This document shows, piece after piece, positions 16,696 through 22,879 of a DNA stretch of 27,808 nt. The stretch covers positions 1-27,808 of the forward strand of contig JBGUUT010000075.1 of assembly GCA_045133795.1 (NCBI GenBank). Reading direction: 5' to 3'. Origin of the DNA: RGIG8597 sp045133795 (lineage in GTDB: Bacteria; Spirochaetota; GWE2-31-10). A program made the translations under genes and the position numbers. How positions within the stretch are numbered: the first letter of the stretch is position 1; each line of letters opens with the position of its first letter. Below the pieces are notes generated by a model. It was not told the origin of the DNA, searched no databases, and was given only the letters and a program-made list of their open reading frames with translations.

Positions 16696-17241
16696 TTAAT
16701 ACTCCCTTTTTCTTTTCAATTTACGGATATAAGAAAAAGTTTCCTTTTCGCCCTTTTCACTCAACATTCTCAACAATTTTTCCAATAACTCTGATGTTTC
16801 GGGATGAATTACACGCTGTTTCTTGGCATTTAAAAAATATTCCAACGAACTCGAATCTGTATAATCTTTCTTTTTATATATTTTAGATGCAGCAACTCTG
16901 TCACAAAACATTTCTATTACATAACGCAACGGCATTTTTACGGGCGACATCAAACGTGTTTGACTGTTATAATCAGTCCAATATTCAAAATGATGAGGAT
17001 TACGCCCCTTGTGGTGAATCCACGCCAACGAATATCCCTTTACAGCTCGTTCTCCCTCATTCGGGCTGCGATTTCCTTGAAAATAACGTACTCCCGCAAA
17101 AAATTCTTTGGGACTGTATTTTGATAAATCATGCAAACACCCCTGCCAAAAAATTCCGGCTTTAAAACAATGGCGTATTACCATATGTCGATGTCGCGTA
17201 ATTGTGGATAAATGTCCAAAAAAATTACGAATACTCATCAT
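16696..17241 (-). CDS. DUF5662 family protein
   Basis: The protein has 181 residues and matches the DUF5662 pattern: HLSTITRHRHMVIRHCFKAG, LHDLSKYSPKEFF, YFQGNRSPNEGER and AWIHHKGRNPHHFEYW. The conserved His and Asp residues (HDLSK, HHKGRNPHH) suggest a metal-dependent hydrolase with an HD-like layout, but no activity is known. The start could be either Met of the MM pair; AGGAG is one base before the first ATG and four before the second, so the second (17238) has slightly better spacing. It leads the DUF5662-Nudix-LOG operon. Confidence 0.85.
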   Translation of the reverse strand: MMSIRNFFGHLSTITRHRHMVIRHCFKAGIFWQGCLHDLSKYSPKEFFAGVRYFQGNRSPNEGERAVKGYSLAWIHHKGRNPHHFEYWTDYNSQTRLMSPVKMPLRYVIEMFCDRVAASKIYKKKDYTDSSSLEYFLNAKKQRVIHPETSELLEKLLRMLSEKGEKETFSYIRKLKRKREY

Positions 17242-17271
17242 TCATTCTCCTAAATTCAAAACTCTATAAAA

Positions 17272-17311
17272 TAAAAAAAGATGAATTTCATCATTACTGA
17301 CAGAATTCATC
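17272..17311 (-). terminator. Terminator after the Fe-ADH-like gene
   Basis: GATGAATT (17280-17287) pairs with AATTCATC (17304-17311) around a 16-base loop. On the minus strand a run of seven T's follows. It closes the flgM operon. Confidence 0.8.
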
Positions 17312-17337
17312 TCCTCAAATAATCATATATATTTACT

Positions 17338-18474
17338 CTAAAATGCAGATTGCAAAATATCATAAAGTTCTTCATTACTGCATGTACGCGGAACATAATT
17401 CATCATGTCCAATTCTTTTGCTTCATCTGCAATATGAATTAAGTCTTCTGTTTTTAAAGAAAAATCGGATAATCTTAAAGGTAAATCCAATTCTTGTGCC
17501 AAATTCTTCACAAATTCGATAACTTTTACCGCCACTTCAAGCATTGTCTTTGATTCAACGTTTATTCCCATTGCAGCACCTATTCTGGCAATTTTTTCAG
17601 CACTGGACGGAATACAAAACTCTATTACATAAGGTAATAGTATAGAAGCTACGGCAGAATTCTCAAAATTCAAGTTTCGATTTATAACTTCAGACAATGC
17701 ACCTATTATACCCGTGGATGCCATTCCCAGCCCCATAGATGTCATCAGTCCCGACAAAGATAAAAAAGACGCAGAATCAGAATCACCGTCTTTTACTGCC
17801 GAAATAAGATATTTTGATATCATCTCAATCGCTTTCAAAAACATCATATCTGATAAGAAACTTGAATCCGTAGATAAATAACCTTCTATTGCATTTGCTA
17901 AATTATTCATCATAATTTGAGGTAAATCCATATCTGACATAATCGCCGGATCATAGATAACATTACAAGGTTGACCGTTAACAGCTTTTAATACGGAAAG
18001 TTTTCTGGTCCTTACATCATGTATAAGAAAATCTGTTCTGAACATAAACGGATTTCTGGCTTCCGTCGGAATTTCTATGCACGGAAGAGAAGCTTTTTTT
18101 ATTACTTCTCCGTCAATATAATCATTAATCGATTTAGTATTATTAACAAGCATTGCAATTGCTTTAGCAACAGAAAGAGTTTGCATTTTTCCTACACCTA
18201 CAATTACATCACTGTAAGATGTTCTTGCTAAAACAGCACCTTTATCAATAATATTTTTTGATACTAAATTCGCAGGAATATCATATAAAATTACTTCACA
18301 ATTTCGTCCTGCCAATAACGTCTGAATACGAGAAATTACCTTTCCGTTCAATAAAGCATTTTCTGTTACCAAAAATACCCTGTTACCGACAGAACTTACT
18401 ACATTACCTACTCGATTTAACGAATCTACTCCAAATTTTAAATGTGAAGGAATAAAAAAATCAAAAACCTGCAC
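17338..18474 (-). CDS. Degenerate iron-containing alcohol dehydrogenase homologue (likely pseudoenzyme)
   Basis: The protein has 378 residues, the normal length of group III Fe-ADHs, with the same overall course: MQVFDFFIPSHLKFG at the start, an NAD-domain half and a helical half ending near FSLKTEDLIHIADEAKE. The key residues are gone. The NAD-binding GGGS is GKMQ (95-98). The D-x3-H metal pair before AIE is Asn190 and Asn194. The H-x3-H region reads Leu260 and Ile264, and the final His of 'HG' aligns with Asn272. The substrate loop 'TxAGTGSE' is TEARNPFMF (137-145). The reading frame is intact. It follows flgM by 17 bases, so it is probably cotranscribed with a flagellar regulator. Dehydrogenase activity is unlikely; a structural or regulatory role is possible. 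Confidence 0.8.
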   Translation of the reverse strand: MQVFDFFIPSHLKFGVDSLNRVGNVVSSVGNRVFLVTENALLNGKVISRIQTLLAGRNCEVILYDIPANLVSKNIIDKGAVLARTSYSDVIVGVGKMQTLSVAKAIAMLVNNTKSINDYIDGEVIKKASLPCIEIPTEARNPFMFRTDFLIHDVRTRKLSVLKAVNGQPCNVIYDPAIMSDMDLPQIMMNNLANAIEGYLSTDSSFLSDMMFLKAIEMISKYLISAVKDGDSDSASFLSLSGLMTSMGLGMASTGIIGALSEVINRNLNFENSAVASILLPYVIEFCIPSSAEKIARIGAAMGINVESKTMLEVAVKVIEFVKNLAQELDLPLRLSDFSLKTEDLIHIADEAKELDMMNYVPRTCSNEELYDILQSAF

Positions 18475-18491
18475 TCAAAAAGCTCCCCAGA

Positions 18492-18779
18492 TTACATTAA
18501 ATCATTAAGTAAACTGTCTGCCGTACCGCTGATTACTGCTGCATCATCAAAATAATTAGGATTAGCAGCTAATTTTGCTTTTACTTCTGCAATTCTGTCT
18601 GCTCTTACATCCGGAGCAGATTTTACCATTTCTATAATACGTTTTTGTTCTGAACGACTTATTGCTTCATTTGATATACTAACACTGTCTTTAATATCAG
18701 TTTTTCTTGTTTGAGATGCAGAATTCATTCTTGCATACTCATTAATACCATTAACTGAATTAATTTTATTAATACTCAT
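18492..18779 (-). CDS. flgM: Anti-sigma-28 factor FlgM
   Basis: The protein has 95 residues from the ATG at 18779. AGGTGG lies 5 bases upstream. An in-frame GTG at 18788 sits inside that ribosome site and is not preferred. The pattern KDSVSISNEA (about 30-39), KRIIEMVKSAPDVRADRIAEVKAKL and a hydrophobic C-terminal helix fits FlgM. FlgM holds sigma-28 (FliA) inactive until the flagellar hook is finished and FlgM is exported. A sigma-28 promoter lies upstream, giving the usual feedback loop. This implies a motile cell, which in a spirochaete means periplasmic flagella. Confidence 0.88.
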   Translation of the reverse strand: MSINKINSVNGINEYARMNSASQTRKTDIKDSVSISNEAISRSEQKRIIEMVKSAPDVRADRIAEVKAKLAANPNYFDDAAVISGTADSLLNDLM

Positions 18780-18803
18780 AAAAACCACCTTTTAATAGTT
18801 TAT

Positions 18804-18830
18804 TTATCGACCTAAAAAGAAATAACTTAA
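18804..18830 (-). promoter_or_regulatory. Sigma-28 (FliA) promoter of flgM
   Basis: On the minus strand TTAAGTTA (18830-18823), an 11-base spacer, then GTCGATAA (18811-18804). The known consensus is TAAAGTTT-N11-GCCGATAA, so 13 of 16 positions match with exact spacing. It is 25 bases before the flgM ATG. Confidence 0.75.
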
Positions 18831-18914
18831 CCCTGACAAAACCTACTAATAACATATAAAAGTTTCAAAACAAGTCCAACTTATATCTTTCTCAAACATT
18901 ATCGTAAAAATTAC

Positions 18915-19652
18915 TCATTTTTCAATCATCAAATCATCTTTTTTTCGTAATGAATAATTAGCAATTAAAACTACATATTCTCCGGCATTTTTATCTTCTT
19001 CCATGTCCTTTTGCAATTCTAATGCCGTTCCGCGATATACTTTTTCATTAATCTTAGAAATCTCTTTACATACACAAACTTGTCGTTGCGGAAAAACCTC
19101 TGCAATATCGGCAAGCAATTTAAAGATTCTGTGCGTACTTTCGTATAAAACAAGAGTTCCGTCTAAATTCAACATTGCTTCAAGTTCATGTTTACGTTTC
19201 CCTCCTTTACAAGAGAGAAAACCGAAAAAATGAAAAGTATCGGTTCGCATTCCCGATACAACCAACGCCGGAATAACAGCCGTAGCTCCGGGAATTGCTA
19301 CAACCGGGAAACCGGCTTCTATACATGCACGAACGGCAACAACTCCGGGATCGCTTATACACGGAGTACCGCCGTCACTTATTACAGCTACGGCATTCCC
19401 TTGTTCCAACAATTGAACAAGTCCGAAGCTTGAGTTTTTTTCATTATAACTGTGATACGCCACCAATCTTTTTTTTATCTCATAATGATTCAACAATTTT
19501 AAAGAATGACGTGTATCCTCACAAGCAATTACATCAACCGCATTTAAAACTTTCAATGCTCGAAGCGTAATATCTTCCAAATTTCCAATCGGCGTAGAAA
19601 CTAAATAAAGAGTTCCCGGCTCAACAACATTTTGTTCTTGATTGTCCGCCAT
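18915..19652 (-). CDS. rsmI: 16S rRNA (cytidine(1402)-2'-O)-methyltransferase
   Basis: The protein has 245 residues from the ATG at 19652. A longer frame to 19736 exists, but it lies inside folD, and GAGGTG is placed 4 bases before the chosen ATG. Motifs: GTLYLVSTPIGNLEDITLRA (13-32), ACEDTRHSLKLL, VISDGGTPCISDPG and AIPGATAVIPAL, all typical of RsmI. The enzyme is a TPML-fold methyltransferase that uses SAM to methylate the ribose of C1402 in the 16S decoding centre. It starts 1 base after the folD stop, so expression is coupled to folD. Confidence 0.94.
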   Translation of the reverse strand: MADNQEQNVVEPGTLYLVSTPIGNLEDITLRALKVLNAVDVIACEDTRHSLKLLNHYEIKKRLVAYHSYNEKNSSFGLVQLLEQGNAVAVISDGGTPCISDPGVVAVRACIEAGFPVVAIPGATAVIPALVVSGMRTDTFHFFGFLSCKGGKRKHELEAMLNLDGTLVLYESTHRIFKLLADIAEVFPQRQVCVCKEISKINEKVYRGTALELQKDMEEDKNAGEYVVLIANYSLRKKDDLMIEK

Positions 19653-19653
19653 T

Positions 19654-20550
19654 TTACACCTCAAAATCAAATCTAAGTTCTTTGCGATTATTAACCATAT
19701 ACCAGCCTTTGAGAGTGTTGGCAAAAAGTAACGCACTTGTTACGCTGCCGACACCGCCGGGAACTGCCGTTACAAGAGATGCAACTTCATTGACTGCAGC
19801 AGCATTTACATCACCGCACAAAACATTCTTACCGGTTTCATCATTTTTTGTATTAATACCGACATCGATTATTATTGCATCATCTTTAACCCAGTTTTCA
19901 TTAATCAATTCCGCAACACCGCAACATGCAACGATTATATCTGCTTCCGCTGCAATTTCTTCCGGATATTGTGCCTTTGTATGCAAAACAACCGGTACCA
20001 TATTACGTTTTAGTGCCAAATGAAGAACCGGTTTACCTACGGTAACAGACCGTCCCACAATTGCAATTTTCTTTCCGGCAAGCTCTATTCCTCGCTCCTT
20101 TGCAATCTTTGCCAATGTCAAATCTACCGCCCATGCCGTAGCGGGAACCATAAAAGGCTGTCCGGCAAAAAGTAAGCCCTGATTAAAAGGACTTACTCCG
20201 TCAACATCTTTTCGATAATCTACCAATCGAGAAACCATTGAATGAGAAATCTGACGAGGTAACGGAAGTTGCAAAATCATTCCGGAATATTTATCATCAC
20301 GATTAATCTCATCCATCTTTTTTACAAACTGATTTTCAGTAACCGAGTCGCTGAAACGTACTAATTCTGTTTTAATACCTAATTTTTCAGAATTACGAAC
20401 AATTCCGTTAATATAACTCTCGGAAGCCGGATGTTCACCGGCTACAAGACAAGCCAAACGTACATCTGCACCGTACATATTAATTTTAGCGACAAGTTCT
20501 TCTCTAATCTCATCTGCAATATATTTTAATTTCCTGATTTCTCCGGGCAT
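19654..20550 (-). CDS. folD: FolD-family methylenetetrahydrofolate dehydrogenase / cyclohydrolase, catalytic Lys replaced
   Basis: The protein has 298 residues. Family motifs include HPASESY (40-46), GMILQLPLP, KDVDGVSPFN, the nucleotide-binding GRSVTVGKP and PGGVGSVTSALL. FolD converts 5,10-methylene-THF to 10-formyl-THF through methenyl-THF. In characterised FolD the pattern is Y-x-x-x-K with an essential lysine; here Tyr46 is kept but position 50 is Ile (SYINGIVR). The usual P-C-T-P-x-G becomes PATAWA. Loss of this lysine in the human enzyme abolishes cyclohydrolase activity, so this protein may be a dehydrogenase only, or may do something else. It lies between purO and rsmI. Confidence 0.85.
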   Translation of the reverse strand: MPGEIRKLKYIADEIREELVAKINMYGADVRLACLVAGEHPASESYINGIVRNSEKLGIKTELVRFSDSVTENQFVKKMDEINRDDKYSGMILQLPLPRQISHSMVSRLVDYRKDVDGVSPFNQGLLFAGQPFMVPATAWAVDLTLAKIAKERGIELAGKKIAIVGRSVTVGKPVLHLALKRNMVPVVLHTKAQYPEEIAAEADIIVACCGVAELINENWVKDDAIIIDVGINTKNDETGKNVLCGDVNAAAVNEVASLVTAVPGGVGSVTSALLFANTLKGWYMVNNRKELRFDFEV

Positions 20551-20568
20551 ATTACCTACTCCATATTT

Positions 20569-21285
20569 TTATTCATGTGCATTTTTTATTTTAATTTCTG
20601 TTTTTCCTGTTTCTACATCAATTGTTTTTACCAATAAAGAAACCAGATTTTCAGCATTTAAAATATTCCAATAAGTTTCAAGATTATCATCAAACAAAGG
20701 AACATGGTAAGGATAACGTGCAAATGTCGGTAACGGATTTCCGTCGCCTTCATAAGTATGAATACAATAACCGAATCCCGGCTCTATCGCTTCATACGCA
20801 AAATTCATTCTTTCGCAAGCTTTTCCGTCGCCGTAAGTACAGCGTAAAATAGAAAAATGGAATTTGTGTTGTTTATCATCCAAATCAATCATACCTGTAA
20901 TTCTAGGTGTAAAATTCGGAGCGTCCGGTTCAAACTGTCTTGTAGCCAAAGATTCAGTAAAACCTTTTCCGTTTTTCAAACCTTCATAAACAGTGTCAGT
21001 CTGGTCTCCGTTTGAAACGATATGGCATTTATCCAAAAATCTTACCGGATAATAAATAATTAATGAAGGGTCTTTCATTTTTGATTCATCAAACGGTGCT
21101 GTTCTTACAAAACCGTTTTCTTCAATAAATACACGATTACGAGAATTTTCACTTCTTCCCATAATCCAATAAATCTGAACTAATTTCTTTCCGTCTTTTG
21201 ACAAACCTTGAACAATTCCGCGTCCGGGATAAACATTATTTTTTAATGATTCAAAGTTTTCTTGTGCTGTTTTTTCTATATTCAT
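20569..21285 (-). CDS. purO: IMP cyclohydrolase, PurO type
   Basis: The protein has 238 residues and fits the PF07826-type IMP cyclohydrolase: YPGRGIVQGLSKDGK (19-33), YWIMGRSENSRNRVF (39-53) and a later PRITGMIDL. PurO closes FAICAR to IMP, the last step of de novo purine synthesis, which in most bacteria is done by the unrelated PurH domain. It heads an operon with folD, whose product 10-formyl-THF feeds the preceding AICAR formylation step, so the pairing makes metabolic sense. AAGGAG lies 8 bases before the ATG. Confidence 0.88.
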   Translation of the reverse strand: MNIEKTAQENFESLKNNVYPGRGIVQGLSKDGKKLVQIYWIMGRSENSRNRVFIEENGFVRTAPFDESKMKDPSLIIYYPVRFLDKCHIVSNGDQTDTVYEGLKNGKGFTESLATRQFEPDAPNFTPRITGMIDLDDKQHKFHFSILRCTYGDGKACERMNFAYEAIEPGFGYCIHTYEGDGNPLPTFARYPYHVPLFDDNLETYWNILNAENLVSLLVKTIDVETGKTEIKIKNAHE

Positions 21286-21684
21286 CAGTTAGCTCCTTTA
21301 GTATAAAATAATTGTATTTATACCATAAGAAACACCGATTGACAAATTTACGTTCATTTTATTGTGACTGTGCTTTCCTGCGATATAACTTTCCTTTTTT
21401 AAAACCACACGGTGTCAGATCTACATTCTATTTTAGAATCAAGGTCTGGGTAGAACTTTGACATTTGATTATTCATTCATACTTTTTTACGTCCATTTCC
21501 CCATTTTTGACAGTAAAAACATTGCTCTTTCTATACTCTCAAACGCCGTTTAAACAATGCTTCGCTGGATAAAAAAAGAAAATTAGTAAAAAATATTTCA
21601 AACGTGCAATATAAAAAAACTTTCTTGCATTAAAGCAAATAGAGAAAAGTTTTTTTCTCAATTTATTTTTAAGGAGATGCAATA
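21286..21684. other. Intergenic region with promoter and repeat fragments
   Basis: This 399-base gap holds the purO promoter (minus strand), a hairpin ATTCTA-TTT-TAGAAT (21425-21439), a copy of agaatcaaggtctg (21435-21448) that recurs at 22807-22820, and ACAATGCTTCGCT (21554-21566) that nearly recurs in the hairpin cluster at 8563-8575. The rest is AT-rich leader of the transposase gene. No ORF with a ribosome site was seen. Confidence 0.6.
21317..21345 (-). promoter_or_regulatory. Promoter of purO-folD-rsmI
   Basis: On the minus strand TTGTCA (21345-21340), 17 bases, then TATAAA (21322-21317). It is 31 bases before the purO ATG. No purine riboswitch or obvious PurR-like palindrome was seen. 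Confidence 0.65.
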
Positions 21685-22494
21685 ATGCAAAAAATTAAAA
21701 AATGGGAAGACTTGACAATAACCGATGATTTTATGTTTTCTCAAGTGATGAAGGACAAGGAGATTTTCGTTCGATGTTTACTAAAGTAAACATTTCGTTC
21801 ATGTACTACGTACATTCACCGTATTTGCAAGAACGTAGTGGAAACTATTTTGGGAATCAAAGTGGGGGAAATCGAATTCCTCACATCACAACACGAAATT
21901 GAAATTAATCCGGAATCAAAAAGCATTACATTAGATATATATCTGCGGGACGAGGAAAAAAGCATTAATGTAGAACTGCAAAATGGGCACCGTCTGGAAT
22001 TACCGAGACGTTCAAGGTTTTACCAAGCTGCTGCTGACATCGACAACACACAGCCGGGCGGTCTATATTCACAAATGAAAGATAATTATGTGATTTTTAT
22101 CTGTACTTTTGACCCGTTTTTGCAAGGCAAGGCGTTTTATAAGTTTGAAAATATTTGTTTGGACTGCAGTCCGCCGTTACCGCTAAAAGATGGAACTTAT
22201 AAGCTTTTTTTGAACACTGCGGCGGAGGATTTGACTTTGCTTGACCCGGAATTGAAGTTGTTTTATGATTACATTCGCAAGGGACGAGCTGACAGCGACC
22301 TTGCCAGAACGATAGATAACAAGATTGCGGTAATAAAAGAGAATATTGAAGTACGAGGAAAATATATGACATATACAACAAGAATTGCAGAAGCTAAAAA
22401 TGAAGCCTTTGAAGATGGATTTTCTGCCGGCGTTTCGATTAACCTAATAATTGACAGTACCGGACTGTCGGTTGAGGAAATAGAAAAACTATAA
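21685..22494 (+). pseudogene. PDDEXK_2 (Rpn-type) nuclease/transposase gene interrupted by a hairpin element
   Basis: The original gene begins at ATG 21685 after AAGGAG and reads MQKIKKWEDLTITDDFMF, the usual N-terminus of the family. A 60-bp insertion after codon 27 keeps the frame but brings a TAA at 21787-21789. Reading resumes with CKNVVETILGIKVGEIEFL and continues to the stop at 22492-22494. Without the insert the protein would have 249 residues. The nuclease core is intact: LDIYL (Asp) and VELQ (E-x-Q), followed by RSRFYQAAAD. Family members are linked to recombination (Rpn) and to transposon-like spread. Reinitiation at 21838 (GTG) could give a 218-residue N-truncated product, but no good ribosome site precedes it. 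Confidence 0.88.
21767..21822 (+). mobile_element. 56-bp double-hairpin element, copy 2, inserted with 4-bp direct repeats
   Basis: Architecture: lead tcgttcg; 8-bp stem ATGTTTAC / GTAAACAT with a TAAA loop (21774-21793); linker ttcgttc; 6-bp stem ATGTAC / GTACAT with a TAC loop (21801-21815); end tcaccgt. ATTT lies on both sides (21763-21766 and 21823-21826) and occurs once in the rebuilt gene, as expected for a target-site duplication. Size and layout equal copy 1 at 8605-8660. Confidence 0.75.
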
Positions 22495-22516
22495 TTCAAA
22501 CATGTTTATATACAAT

Positions 22517-22566
22517 GGCTGTTTTTGTGAAGTTTTGAAGCTTCATAGAAGACAGCCTTTTTTATT
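22517..22566 (+). terminator. Terminator after the transposase gene
   Basis: GGCTGT (22517-22522) pairs with ACAGCC (22552-22557). An inner TGAAG / CTTCA stem (22528-22532, 22541-22545) sits inside, and T-rich sequence follows. Confidence 0.75.
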
Positions 22567-22627
22567 TTATTATAAGCACTGCAATTCTTGTACATAAATG
22601 CATAGGTACATAGTTTTAGACAATTTT

Positions 22628-22765
22628 GCATAGTTTTGCATAGTGTCACTATCCTGTAAAGGTTTGTGACACTATGCAATTAAGCACACGGTCAGTGTTC
22701 TGTTAAGGTTGTTGTCCGTATCCTGTAAAGAAAGCTGTCCGTGTTTAATTAAGGCTTCGGCTTAC
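22628..22765. repeat. Six consecutive degenerate 23-bp repeats
   Basis: Units start at 22628, 22651, 22674, 22697, 22720 and 22743. tatcctgtaaag is exact at 22650-22661 and 22719-22730, 69 bases (three units) apart. Units end in related gtcact, gacact, gtcagt, gtccgt, gtccgt and gcttac. Part of the array also forms an inverted repeat with 14-bp perfect arms (22636-22649 and 22666-22679). Confidence 0.5.
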
Positions 22766-22783
22766 AAGCTTTCGTAAGTACAA

Positions 22784-22824
22784 GGGACAAACCTCTATAC
22801 CAAAACAGAATCAAGGTCTGTCCC
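22784..22824. repeat. Inverted repeat GGGACAAACCT ... AGGTCTGTCCC
   Basis: The arms 22784-22794 and 22814-22824 pair at 10 of 11 positions around a 19-base loop. The right arm contains GTCTGTCCC, whose complement GGGACAGAC also occurs at 8476-8484 at the edge of the hairpin cluster. Confidence 0.55.
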
Positions 22825-22843
22825 CTCACGAAAAGACACAAAA

Positions 22844-22868
22844 AAAGTGCGGAAAAATTCCGCACTTT
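22844..22868 (-). terminator. Terminator of the BspA-like lipoprotein gene
   Basis: A perfect 11-bp stem (22844-22854 with 22858-22868, core GTGCGGAA) closes on a 3-base loop. T's follow on the minus strand, 12 bases after the stop codon. Confidence 0.85.
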
Positions 22869-22879
22869 AAAGCTAAAAA

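Larger units (their letters stand above)
22495..22879. other. Intergenic region with two terminators and degenerate repeats
   Basis: This 385-base gap contains the transposase terminator, a set of 23-base degenerate repeats (22628-22765), a 14-bp-stem inverted repeat, a GGGACA-type inverted repeat (22784-22824) and the terminator of the BspA-like gene. No gene is supported. Confidence 0.6.

Noticed and set aside
22628..22765. Riboswitch or structured leader of a downstream gene
   Set aside because: It lies between two terminators, after the 3' ends of both flanking genes, so it is not a leader of either.
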